From NCBI RefSeq assembly GCF_023078275.1, contig NC_062980.1:1186001-1250000 (forward strand): a DNA stretch of 64,000 nucleotides, given 5' to 3'. The notes under the pieces were generated by a model that saw only the letters and a list, made by a program, of their open reading frames with translations, ran no database searches and was not told the origin of the DNA. This document shows, one piece after another, positions 24,553-37,400 of this stretch; the first letter of the stretch is position 1; every line of letters starts with the position of its first letter. The position numbers were made by a program, and so were the translations under genes. The DNA comes from Leguminivora glycinivorella. Its lineage: Eukaryota; Arthropoda; Insecta; Lepidoptera; Tortricidae.

Positions 24553-25899
24553 AATGTCAAAAACTCATCATCATAGATTCCGTTATTACTATCACAGGCT
24601 GCATGCGTCGTAGCTCCCTCTACGCCGTAGTTCGTAGCGCTACGCACTGTTACGCCAGTCGGCCATCCTAGTCCGGGCTTGTTATTTAGTTTAGGTTATA
24701 CATAAAAATCTCCAAGTCTAGCCATTCGCCTTGATGTTCTCCGTATCAAATAAATACATATATATTTAAACCAGAAAGAGTACATAGGCCTACTCGCCAA
24801 TGTTGGAATTTTGATAACATTCGTGTTTGATAAAGTTTTAATAGAGTTTCAAGGCCTCCGAATATACAGATAACCTTATCGGTTAGAATAAACTGCCTAT
24901 TCCGAGAAATAATAATATTGTGTAAGGTTAGGATAGGTGAGGTTATGGTTTAGTTTATCAGTGTATCAAATGACTTAAGGAATTTTCTAGTAAATTGTCG
25001 TGTAGTGTCATTTCCGACCCGATTAGAACTTAAAATGCGTCAAATATTTTCTATACTTAGATACGATATGAATCGGGTATAGCAACGTCAAAAATGGCGT
25101 TTGTTTAAATAAAGGTTAGTTACAATCAATATAGTATTAAGAGTTATTTTTTCACTTAAATTAAGGCTCGAATCGGGCTGTTATTGGTTGTAAATTATAA
25201 GAACATGTGTAACATTTTGAAAAAAATGTGTCCTTTTGAGAGTGGAATACATCGTCTCTACAACGGTGTAAGGTGTACTGCGTACGTAGGTGTACGTAGC
25301 TCTATTTTGCAGCAAAAGGCATAGCTCTATTTTAATAAGCCTAAGTACGAGTAATATGCCTATTTGAAAAAATTAACTTCTTTTGCTCCTTTCCATTTAC
25401 TCTGGGTCGGCCTTAATCACTCGTCGCCTAGCCGGTTCGTCCTGGGTCCTCTCAAATCTTATATTTCCAATCATCTTGTATTTTCTAACTGCCATACAGT
25501 TTGCCTGAGATTCTACCTAGCCTACTTAAAAATAAACTTTTTTATTAATCGTCACATCCTATTTTCGCCATATTAATTGGCACTAAAGCTAGCTTATTTC
25601 AATTTCAAATGAGTTGTTCCAAATCCACATCACTTAGACTCTCAATAAGTGGGTCACCAGAAATACGTTTAATGAAGTATTTGAATTAAGTCCCTAATGG
25701 AGGTTATTTTAGCATATTTTGTGAATATTTTATGGCCGGCAATTTGTCTTGATGCGGTTTGACGGATGCTTTTATTTTTGAGAACCTAACCTAATTAGTT
25801 GACAGTTGTTATTGTGTCATATTTGTTGTGCTAATAAACGTCTTTTCTTTCTTTCTTTCTTTCTTATGTGAACTATTGTGACAACCAATAAGGCTTACT

Positions 25900-26020
25900 C
25901 CGTGTCTTGCGTGGGCGACGGTCGCGCGACCGTCGCCGTCGCGTCTCATACTTCCATATCGATAAGGTTTGAGCGACGGTCGCGCGACCATCCCGCGACC
26001 GTCGCCCACGCAAGCCACGG
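25900..26020. mobile_element. Fold-back family D, copy 1
   Basis: ccgtgtcttgcgtgggcgac pairs with gtcgcccacgcaagccacgg. The inner cggtcgcgcgaccgtcgcc is itself palindromic. Relatives at 33189-33362 and in 7524-7590. Confidence 0.75.
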
Positions 26021-26059
26021 CGTTAGTGGGTAGCCCAACTTGCTAAGCCTATTCAGCAT

Positions 26060-26222
26060 GTGATATTTGTATAATGAATGTGATGATCACATTTATTTTA
26101 CAGTATTGTATACGCGTTTGTTTATCTAAAGTATGAGTATATCGTTGCCTAATAGTTCTCATAATTAAGAAAGTTTTGCTCAGTTTGAGGCTAGATTGAT
26201 GTGTGTTGATGCCCCCTAAATA
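26060..26222 (+). mobile_element. Degenerate SINE copy (3' half)
   Basis: agtatatcgttgcctaatag, ttttgctcagtttgaggcta and gttgatgccccctaa follow the 3' half of the SINE at 27472, with the tRNA-like head missing. Confidence 0.5.
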
Positions 26223-26699
26223 CCCCACAATCGACCTGTCCCAGCAAAGCCCGAGCCACTTAGTCTTAGGCCTAAGGTTACCCCGCCGAAGGGCGGCCCC
26301 GGCCGGCCCTGGCGCCAAATATAGCCTGCCCGAAATAGACCTGGAGCACCCCCACCCCTTACCCCCTCTCCTGCCGACCTACATGCGGGGGACCTATCTC
26401 TGTTGCTGGTTTTTTTTCCGATTGGAATTCAGATTTTGTTTTTCGAGGCTTTAAAACTTTTGCATTTTGAACACTGAATAGTTTTTACCGGGTGCTAATT
26501 TTGTTATCTTTTCTCACAAGTTGTACTGAGCGACTGTCAACACATTTATTTAAGTACTTGTATCGAGACGTCAAAAATAATTTTGGTTTTTGAGTTATCG
26601 GGACTATTGACTGCTATAAAATATTAAAAAAATTGATGAAACAATATTTTGGAGGTTTCTTTATGAACCCTTTTTAGGCTTTTTAATATAGTTTCGCCA

Positions 26700-27175
26700 T
26701 ACTGTCCGTCCGTCCGTCCGTCCGTCCGTCCGTCCGTCCGTCCGTCCGTCCGCGGATAATCTCAGTAACCATTAGCACTAGAAAGCTGAAATTTGGTGCC
26801 AATATGTATATCAATCACGCCAACAAAGTGCAAAAATAAAAAATGGAAAAAAATGTTTAATTAGGGTACCCCCCTACATGTAAAGTGGGGGCTAATATTT
26901 TTTTTCATTCTAACCCCAACATGTGATATATTGTTGGATAGGTATTTAAAAATGAATAAGGGTTTACTAAGATCGTTTTTTGATAATATTAATATTTTCG
27001 GAAATAATCGCTCCTAAGGTTCCCCCCCCTCTTTTTGAACCATATGTTTAAAAAATATGAAAAAAATCACAAAAGTAGAACTTTATAAAGACTTTCTAGG
27101 AAAATTGTTTTGAACTTTAGTTTCATAGTTTTTGAGAAAAATACGAAAACTGGTAATACGCTCTTGGCCGGTTTT
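26700..27175 (+). mobile_element. Family A, copy 2
   Basis: Begins with a pure (GTCC)n run (26702-26752), then cgcggataatctcagtaacc, gaaagctgaaatttggtgcc, ttggataggtatttaaaaat and ttttcggaaataatcgctcc, ending acgctcttggccggtttt. Internal deletions shorten it near the 3' end. Confidence 0.75.
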
Positions 27176-27471
27176 ATATTTAGATGGTAAATAGTAGTTT
27201 TAAAATATTCAAATAATAGGGTTGGGTTACTTAGAGACGAAAATATGCAGACAGCTTTGAAATATTCAAAACTGTCTCGTACGTCAATTATAATTCAAAA
27301 TGAAGGGTATATAAATAGTTGACCTATTGAAAGTCAATCCAAGCGGGTCAGCATAAGTTATACTTTTTTATCATTGATTAGGTAACACATAAACACAAAG
27401 TACTTAAATATTAACTGGGGCAAACCAAACGAAAATTATAACTTTTACTGTCGTACGTAACGTGTAGGTAT

Positions 27472-27735
27472 ACGACCGGTCTGGCTCAGTCGGTAGTAAC
27501 CCTGCCTGCTAAGCCGCGGTCCTGGGTTCGAATCCCGGTAAGGGCATTTATTTGTGTGATGAGCACAGATACTTGTTCCTGAGTCATGGATGTTTTCTAT
27601 GTATATAAGTATGTATTTATCTATTTAAGTATTGTATATCGTCGCTTAGCACCCATAGTACAAGCTTTGCTTAGTTTGGGGCTAAGTTGATCTGTGTAAA
27701 GTGTCCCCAATATTTATTTTTTTATTTTTTTATTT
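27472..27735 (+). mobile_element. tRNA-derived SINE, full-length copy
   Basis: The tRNA-like head has A box ctggctcagtcggtagt and B box gggttcgaatccc. The body has gtgatgagcacagatacttg, gtatatcgtcgcttagcacc and agctttgcttagtttggggc, with a T-rich/ATTT tail. A reverse copy lies at 44636-44870. The head resembles a tRNA but its ends do not form an acceptor stem. Confidence 0.8.
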
Positions 27736-28071
27736 ATATATCGTCCTTACAATATGTACAATACATTCTGAGTTTACTCATCAAGTTTTATCATGCTTTA
27801 CACTTCTGAAGTCAAGTTTTTCGTCGAGTCAATTTTGGTTTGTGAATAATTATGAAGACCACAGGGGTAATGCTGTGTGAACGTGTGGTTGAATAGAGGG
27901 TGCACTACAGGACTTGGTGATTTACGCGCTCTTGACACGAAGGGCTACCATGATTACATTGTATGTAATAAAATAAGAATCCAACTAAAGTACTAGAGAT
28001 ACCAGTATTGAGAGCATTACACATAACTTTTTATAAATCTCACTAATACTATGCCAAAACGGCATGTGTCG

Positions 28072-28235
28072 TCGGCAATCCCAACCCACCTTCGAGCTTG
28101 TACACTTCTTTTTGCTGTGTACTTAACATAGCAAAAGGGAGTGTACAAGTTTCTAATGGGTTGGCAACGCGCATGTGACACTCCTTGAGCTGCAGGCGTC
28201 CATCAGGCGGACCGTGTGCTTGTTAGTATATAAAA
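28072..28235. mobile_element. Fold-back element just upstream of coding exon 1
   Basis: caatcccaacccaccttcga, gcttgtacacttctttttgc pairs with gcaaaagggagtgtacaagt and tctaatgggttggcaacg. It is followed by catcaggcggaccgtgtgct, which also occurs near 23335-23365. It ends about 100 nt before the exon 1 acceptor. Confidence 0.65.
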
Positions 28236-28330
28236 AAAAACGTAAAATAGACACGCTGAAATCATTGTATGAAATCCTCTGCCTTCCATCTTCTCATGAC
28301 TTTGCTAACCAGCCGTTATTGTTGTTGCAG

Positions 28331-28446
28331 AGATGGCGCACGAGGGCGCCGGCGCGGCGGAGAGCTCCCCGCAGCCGACGCCGTCGCCGCCGCACGCGCC
28401 GCGGCTGCCCGCCGCCGAGGCCAGCTTCCATTCTCAGATCATGCAG
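28331..28446 (+). CDS. HDAC4: HDAC4 coding exon 1 (start codon)
   Basis: The acceptor ttgttgttgcag ends at 28330 and is preceded by a branch-like ctaac. The ATG is at 28333, only 2 nt into the exon, so the 5' UTR must come mostly from an upstream exon that I could not identify. The exon encodes 38 residues, MAHEGAGAAESS followed by a Pro/Ala-rich stretch and ending SFHSQIMQ, in phase 0. The donor is gtacaa at 28447. The reading frame continues directly into the coiled-coil exon, which supports this start. Residues 1-38 are low-complexity and poorly conserved in the family, so the start rests on position and frame rather than homology. Confidence 0.8.
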
Positions 28447-31400
28447 GTACAAGAACATCCCTACTGCTCAACTCACTACTTTGGAGGCACTCAGCTCAAT
28501 GTAGAGAAATCACCAGTCGGTCTAGGCCGCCAGAAGGCAACAACTGTTAAAAGCGCGCGTTTGTTTTATACTTGTAGAGTATACTTATATGTATAGACGC
28601 CAGTGGCGGAGCGTCGCTACAACTCGATTCCCAACGGGTTCCCTAAAATTCTCTAGTATCTGTGGAAGTCCATACAAAACAGATTCCAAAAACCCATCCG
28701 GCTTTACCAACGAAAATTTTCACGCCCCGCCACTGATAGACGAGCTTTGTAGCCGGTCTTTTCTACATTCACCTTTCCCAAATTGTGCTTTAGCTGAAAA
28801 CTAAGTTGAATAAGTAACAAAGGGGTTAATTTAAGTGACCTGAAGATTAGTCATAATGTCTAGTACCTAGTTGTATTATATTTACATGATTGACTTCTGG
28901 ACAGTTTGTGGTGACTTTTAAAGTTTATACAATCGTCTCTCTTTTGACATGACTTTTCAACTCTACCTTATCGGAATATCAGTTTCTCAAAACATACGTG
29001 CCTAAAAAATTGTGTAGCTAAATGTAAAGTAAAGATGGTTTTACCTAAATATACTCAAGATTTAATCCGATTCTTTCAATACTCCGTTTGCTAGTTGTGC
29101 AAAACAAATGAATCACAATCAAATTATTCATTCCAAAACTTTAATTAAGAAAATTAATGTCGTAAACGCAAAAACATGTAAATAAAAAACTCGTCGTCCC
29201 AATTTTGGATGAGATTTACATATCATTGTCCAAAGAGCTTATCTTAATGATAAACATTTTTAAAAAGCTGTTTCCAAAATTTAGAAAGTGGATTTATGGC
29301 ATAGGCCTTTCGGTCATTCTCAAATTCTAAAACAACTTTCACCTCTTATATAAAACTTAAGCCTTAATACTTGGTTTGTCAAATAAAATCAGGTTAAGCT
29401 AACTGACACAATGTACATACATACAGAGGGGTAGGCAGAGATCACGGATTTCCATTTACTACGATCCTGACAAATCACTTTCGCTTCACACACTTTCATA
29501 ACGTTTCTCATACACGCTCGTCGGTTTCGAGTACTTCTGACCTGGCCTTTTTCAATATTTCCCCGATTTGAACAAGAAAAGTTCACCTAGGTCTTCCACT
29601 TCCAACTGACCCTTCCACTCTTTTTTCATATACTTTCTTCGTTACTCTCCTCTCATCCATCCTCTCTACATGCCCGAACCACCTTAACATACCCATCTCA
29701 ATCTTGTCACCACATCTACATCCACTCCACACTTCACACTTCTGACACAATGTATAGAACTAAAATCACATCTGTCATTATCGAGCCTCATTATGAAAAA
29801 CACTTGTTGGTATGAAGATGCATAACCATCAGAAAGCTGAATGCCCTCTGATGTCTGATGATTCGTTTTCGGGTTATATTTAGAAATTTGATCAAAAAAA
29901 GTTAAATGTTTCACGCTCAAAAATTAGGGCAAACCTCAGCCACGTGTCCAAAGACTTCCGCGACCTTCCACCGCATCTTGCCCGCATATATATAAAGATC
30001 CCGCGCCGGTATTAATAACCGAACCAACGCGAGTATATATATCCATCCGCCGGGTATTTATATTTACAGTGCGCGATTAAATATAGATCCAATGTTGATG
30101 CGGCCCCTCAATAACGGGTGCGGTGCGATTTCAGCTATTTGCAATCGAATGTCCGGGTGTGCACGTGGGTTTAGCATGGGAACGTTGAGAAATAAACTAT
30201 TCTTGTCTAGTAATGTTTGCTATGTTGATAGTAAAATTTTCATGCTTTCCGAAATCTGTACAACGACCCTTATTGTACAGAACTTCCTCAAACATCATCA
30301 ACGCGGAATCAGTTTTCGCCAACCGAATGAACTTGCGTTACGGATGCGTTCAGCGTCGATGACGCGTAAGCGTCTTTATACTAACAAGCGATTTTTGGTC
30401 GGCTATAGAGCCGATTCCGTTGGGAAACCCTAAGTAGTCATGATGACAAGACACAAATTTTATCAAGAATATATAAATCACGTGATAAAACAATAAAACG
30501 TATAAGAGAATAGTATGAATAGTTCCTATTTTACCGGAAGCGCTGAATCCTGCATCAGTTTTCTTCAAAATTTTTAGCGTGCCTTTGTATTTCAATAAAA
30601 TTTTCCATATTAAAGAAACACCAAAAATACGTCATAAGAATGTTCGCGTAACAAACGCCATTGCCAAAGCCAACGCGCATATCTTTACGCGTACGAGGTA
30701 GTAAGTAACCCGACAACGCGGTCAGTTCAATTTGGCACGTAACACCATTATCATCATCATCATTCATTCAAGACTTGGACCCGTTGTCTTGTTGGAGCAA
30801 CTTTCACGTGTACCGGTCTTCTGCCTTCCTTTTGACTCCGTAATACGACACGACGTTGATCCTTTCCTTTATTTGGGTTATGTACGCTCTCCTTGGTCAC
30901 ATCACCTCGGACACTGGCGATCAGATATATGATAGAGGCGCGTTCCTAGCACATAAGCTCGTGTAGGTGAACGCGTACCATGCTTGTGTGAGTGAGATAT
31001 GACAGGTCGACTATTCGCGTTTTTGACAGGCGGTAACTATGAGGTAACCGAGAGGGGGTGAGCGGCATTTTCAGCGGGGAGCGGGAGTGATCATACTGTA
31101 CGATAGTACTCTTTATTATATATCTTATCTCCTCTTATCTTCTCTTTATTATCTGTGCCATGGTCTCCCTCTTTGCCTTAACGTCATTATGCGCTCATGT
31201 AAATTGAATTAAGCGCGACAGTTATAAATACGCTGTATAATTTTTCCGCATATCTGCTAGAAGCGGAGCCCCGCATTGTTTGCGGTGCCCACGCGCAGCG
31301 TATTTGTGGCACGCCGCCATTTCGCACCCGCTACCATGGGTTTTTGAATACGTTATTTACTCTACAGAGTCTACAGAACTATGCTCGCGCGGATCTGGAC

Positions 31401-34400
31401 TACTAGAGTAGTGCGTCAAACAAAAACTAATACCTACATTTCTTCAGTAAAAACGCCACAGAGGCACTCAATCAATCAATCAATCAATCAAATTTTTATT
31501 TGCTGATAAAACATAATACAATGCATGCAAACATAGTTGTATCGAACATTACATCACTGGTAATGTCAAAATAATAATTAAAATAGAAATAGATTACAAT
31601 TAGAATAAGAGAAAACAAAATTATAAAAAGGGAATACGATTAAGAATAAAATAATAATTTTAAAGTCAGTTACTAAGAATAATTGCATATTGAGAAACTA
31701 AGAATGTCAAGATAGAAGAGATACAAAGATAATGTGATGTAGATGACCGGAGTGTATAATTATATGTCGATTTTTTTTTTACACTTTTACACGTCAAAAT
31801 ATTATTCTAACTAAAACATAAACTACATAAAGTTTTACTACCTAGGAGATGTATAGAATGTCTAAAATGACGAATTACAACTAAAAAGCACAAACATAGA
31901 ACAAAAATAAATCAAAAATAACTTTAGAGGTCTAAATGACTTTAAGGCCCACTTGCACCAACCACTTAACTCAGTGGGCTGTCATCTGTCAAATTCCATA
32001 TAAAATGGTGGGTTAACCCGAGGGTTAAAGCTCCATTATCGTTGGTGCAAGTGGCCCTAAATGTCATAACTAAATATAATAAATAACCAGTTTCTATTCT
32101 AACTTGCTAGTGTATTATGCTCCTTAGCATTTTGAGTTAATTACTATCCCGAAAACGGGTCAAAAAGATTTCCTTATTGTTGGTAGACATTGTGCTATCA
32201 AATCAAATAAAAAATCGGATGTTGTAGATGCAATTTCTTATGGAAGATAAAAACTCAACAATTGATAATGATGATTTTTTACACTTCATTGATTTATAAA
32301 TATCAATAGATCGTCTACATTTGGTTGAGCATGAATCACTTTTAGATTATGTATATTAATTGGTGCCATGATTGATTTCTAATTTGTGAGAGACGGTAAT
32401 TAACTCTTATCAAAAATTATTAGTCTTTTGAATCACCATGTTTTAGAATATTTTGTACCTACCTCAACTTGTTTATACTTATTTTATTTACATACAATGG
32501 CCATCAGATATATACAGCGACAGAGGCTCTCAAGAATATCTCTTCAGCCGTTCTGTTTAGGTCGAGAGAAAGGGACAGAGAGCTGTACCAGTTATAAAGC
32601 TCCGTCTCTCTCTCTCTCTCCCTCTCTCAACCTAAACTGAACGGTTTTAGTACTTCATGGTAACCCCCCAGACAATAGGCTAGTTTCCTACTAGTCAACT
32701 CAGCTTCTTTTTAAGAACTGTCAAAACGATTTGCTAATATGGAATCACTATGAAATACTGAGGAGCGACGTCACGGTCAATTCATTTACTTTATATCCTT
32801 CTCTTTGACTTATTAAATAGAAATTATGTTTAAACATAACTACTGTCCATATTTTTCTTCTAATTATGTGGTGCTTTATTTCTATTGTGAGCAACTTGGT
32901 GGATCGATATAAATATCTGATGGCGACTGATGGCTACATAAATACTTTCTTTATTTGTACCAAAAAGTTACCACAGACTATGTCCTACATGTGATATGTT
33001 TCCTTCGTTGTAGAATCAGAGCCCGAGAAAGAACCATATAGCGGAGAGAGCGAAACAAACGTTAGAAAATAGTTTCCTGTTACAAGTGAGTCCGCTTTAC
33101 ATACTACTGCAGTCTGATTTTAAGGAGAACTTTAAATGTGGTCAATGATCTGTAATGTCCTTAGTTTATTCTTTGGATTCTCGACTAACGCCGTGGCTTG
33201 CATGGGCGACGGTCGCGTCGCATCGCATCGCCTGTCATCGATAGTTCGTCGACGTCGCCTATCTAAGACACTTTCATAGAGATCGAAAGTTTGATTTGAT
33301 TTCGTCGCGGCGCGTCGCGTCACATCGCCGTCGCGCGACCGTCGTCCACGCAACCCACGGCGTAAATCCCCTTTTATCGTACGATACCCTTTTGCATACC
33401 TTCAAAGTTCTCCTTCCACAAAAATCACACTGCAACTTTGTGTTTCTCAACGTATTCAACTAGAGCTCGAGTCTGTTACTTTTTGGTGCCGTTCGCTGTA
33501 CCAGCTACACATTGTTAATTGATAATTTATAACCCTTATTACAAATAACACAAGGTTCACAAATGATCAATTAATAATGTAGCTGTTACCCGTGCATATT
33601 TAATAGTTCTAATTTTAAATATGGACTCATCTGAGACTATATTTAAACCCGAGTTCAAAACGGCATTGGGTAGTTGAATGCGTGTACTAATATTAACAAC
33701 CGCGAATATCGCAGTGTTTGAGACGTTGGCATCTGTAAATAGCTTGAATGGTTAATGTTCGACACATGTTCGGTTTATACTCGACACGCTGGGAATAATA
33801 GGCGGCCTTCGTGCCGATTGCTAAATATCTAGTAAAAATACTCAAACGTTAGCGTTAGCTTTTAAATGTTCTAAAGGGACCTAACAGGTTGCCAGGTCGC
33901 CGGGCGATATTGTTCGACGAACGAACTGGTAATCTATGGGTGTTTTTCGCTGATTTTTTTGTGTTTTTAAAAATATCTAGTTTATTTTACTGCATTCGTA
34001 AACGTAAAATATGGTCCTTAATTTCGCCGCGCGCGCATCGATTCCGCTTAGCTCAGTCGCACGAGGTCGGTCTAATGTACGCTTATTCGCCCAGATTAAT
34101 AGTTAATGAATCAAAATGTTAGGTAACTACCTTGACAGTAACGAAAGGTGGCCATTATGACATTATGTTGCATGACAAATCGAGTATGTTTTTGAATATG
34201 CTCCAAGTAGGCGCTTTAAATTTCCAGTAAGAAATAGGTAGGTACTATTCTCAAATGAATCATGTGTGCGCTTGTTAACCCCAATTGATATGGTTCTATG
34301 TCCATTCGGCAGTCACAAGAACCATGACGTCAGTCAAGAAAGCAAATCTAAAACATGTGAATCCCAAATGGACGTGGATCACGTGGATGAGGTTTTGTCA

Positions 34401-37400
34401 AAAGTGATCCCCAGCCAGTCATCAATGTCATTTTATGTGCTAATGTGTGCAATGTATGGATAGGGGACGCCAGGCAGGCAATTATGGTCGCGCGATAAAT
34501 GATAAAACAGCAGGCCGTCCCTATCGCACTATTTGTAAGTGCGATAGGGACGGCCCGATTTTTTTTATCATTTATCGCGCGACCATGATTACCCTACAGA
34601 TTATTTATACAAACGATATTAAATCCAACCCAATAGATGGTTTAAAATATATTTTGAAATATCCTAAAAGGAGACTTGAGACAACTTTTGTATGGAGAAC
34701 GGTTGTCCCCGTTCCTCTTGCGTTGGTTAATAACTTGTTAGTTATAACTGAGCATGATATTAATGAGTCAGTTTGGAAACATTTTTTTTCTTGTAATTTT
34801 GCAATTGTTAAATGCTTGTTACAACAACTAAAAAAGTAGTGTAGTCTATCAGACCATATTTTTTCCTTCTTACTAACAGGCCGATATTGTCTGGCGAATT
34901 GATAGTCAGTGGGCTCCTTAAGACACTGATAATAAGGTTGTGTTCACATATTTATGCAAGATTTACCTACATATGTGTGAATCTATCAAAAAAACAAGTT
35001 TCCACATAACTTTATGTTATTTTTGACCAAACCTCGCAACTAATAACTACCTCGTTGTTTACTGACTTAAACTAAGGACTGGTTCAGGTGATATATTGCG
35101 TATTATTGATAAGTATTACTGTTTAACTATTCATGGTGGCAGCTATTTATAGTAGACTATTATACAGTCAGAGGCTATAGCAGCGGAGCAGGCAGCAGTT
35201 CAAAATAATCTATACAAACTATTATCATAACATCATAGTTGTGTTTAGATTATTCTAACAGGTCTGCTTAACTATATTTGGTGCTAATTGTACCTATTGT
35301 AAGTTTGTTCAAATTACTTTCGTTTTAGTGATTTCTTTAAGAAATTCCTGATATTTTGTAGAATTATTTAAATAGTCGAAATTCGTAAACAAGTCAACGT
35401 TATAAAAAATGTTTTTACACAGTTTTATTTTCAATGTGGCGTGTAATAGTACATTCCGATACAATTGCAGAAAAGAGAAGTTCGAAACGAGTGGCGATAA
35501 ATTAATTGACATGATCTACGAATTTCCTGTCCGCACGTACGTACTACGACGTTTTTCAGTGCAGATGGCCAGAAAGCCAGTTGAAGCTAAGAGACAAGAA
35601 ATGAACTACTTAGCGCACTAGTGTGGGCCAAAAACACCATTCATACTGAATTTTTTGAAACGTTGGCTTGTAATATTTGTGAACTGGCCAGTACCTCTGC
35701 TAAATAACTGAAAATAATTCTCAATCTAGTCAAAAATGATAAATTGAAACAAGTAATACTTATCATACTAGGAACCTTTCTGTTGAATCTGAGGCAGTCC
35801 TCAGCAGCCGCTCTGAGGCATGTCGTGGTCTGTTGCAGCTGAAGAAGCAGCAGCAGCTGCAGCAGGAGATCCTGCTCCAGCACTTCCAGCAGCAGCGCGC
35901 GCAGCTCGCCGAGCAGCACGAGCAACAGCTGAGGCATCATCTCAAGGTGAATATGCAACACTCTTCTTCATTCACATTACTTTCAATTCGGACAAATACA
36001 GTACTTCCCTCTTACGGCCCAGCCACGACATTGGTCTAAGCACGACAGCGATGAGCGGCAGCCATACGTGCGAATGAAAAGTCCCATCGCTGTGTCTCGC
36101 TCCAATGTATGGCCGCCGCTCACCGCTGTCGCGCTTAGACCAATGTCGTGGCTGAGCCGTTGGACTTGGCGGTTTAGCACAATTTGAGCTCTCGCGCGCG
36201 AGGTCATACTTCCAAATCGCGCTAGATGTAAAGTCTCGTGCGAATGCAAGTTGTGCTCGCCCGCCTGATACGGACTGCAACAAAGTGCAACTTATGGGAA
36301 TTGCATCCCGATGATGCTGTTTCCATAACAGTCGGCCTAGTACATGATGGCCGCGAGAGTATGTCGCCGCGAGATAGATGACACCTCTTCTTCTAACTGT
36401 ATTAATGACATAAGGATGGGTAGTCTGTCTCGCGGCGACATACTCTCGCGGCCATCATGTACTAGGCCTACAGGTCTGGTTGCAGTACATCTGTATAGAC
36501 TCTTAGGAAATATCTACAGTATTAGGTACTATTCTTTCTCTTTATATAAAAATCTGACGGGCTGGGTTTATCCGAGTTTGAGGATAACGATTCAATTTAT
36601 AACACTGATAGTTGTGTGGCCTATATAGTATAGTAAATTCAGACCGTTGCAGGCAATACATTTTCCTCCCATCGCCACCCATCGCTTTATAATTGTATAT
36701 GTGTTGTCTTTATACTAACCAAAGCAGTGGTATATTACCCCGAACATCGTGTTAACTCGGCACTAATACGCACTTTGTTTTAATGTCCAATTCAACCTTT
36801 GCCCATTTTATTACTTGTCAAATAGAATATATTACAAATCTGATAAGACTACGACTACGGCGTACATCTAATTAAATGCGCCTAAAATAACTGTGACAAT
36901 GAGGGTCACAGAGTTGACCGTTCATTATGCATTCAGCCGTATACAGTAAGGTTACATTATGTTATGTAGACATACATATAGTACCGGAATAACGTACAAA
37001 TGTCACGCATTTACATACGCATGTCGGCGATCAATGACACAGGTGAGAAATTACAAAAATCTGTGATTTTATTAGTATAATGATAGCTAGCCTCGTGTCG
37101 CTTACTTTATTAGATACATAATTATACCTAAAGAAGTTTGAGTTTGTTTTTTAATTAGGTTACATTTAATTTGTTCCAAATATGACGAGACAAAAGAAAT
37201 GCTACTTTATTTTTGGCTGAAATTTCATTAAAACTTTAATGTATTTTGGGCGGCACGAGGAAAAATCCTTAGGTTTTGTTCGATTACAAGTTTATAAGCG
37301 ACTTCTATTATTAGCCCTATTTGTTCAAAAAGTTCTCTAGTCGCTTCTTTGGTCTGCCCCAGGGACAGAGGTTGAAAGTTATAAGCCATTTGTTAGTTTG

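Larger units (their letters stand above)
28447..35838 (+). other. HDAC4 intron 1-2 (7.4 kb)
   Basis: No further HDAC-like exon was recognised. It contains family D copy 2, two fold-back elements near 31945 and 34486, a dispersed repeat at 30905 and a retroelement tail near 31470. Unusually unique-looking, motif-rich sequence at 29940-30110 (several tatataaa/atatata blocks among GC-rich words) may be regulatory but has no specific evidence. Confidence 0.6.

Noticed and set aside
27476..27546. Functional tRNA gene at the SINE head
   Set aside because: The sequence continues into a SINE body that is repeated in reverse at 44636-44870, and the acceptor stem does not pair.
28175..28596. Alternative overlapping frames across exon 1
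   Set aside because: Only the MAHEGAGAAESS frame joins exon 2 in phase; the others are by-products of GC-rich sequence.
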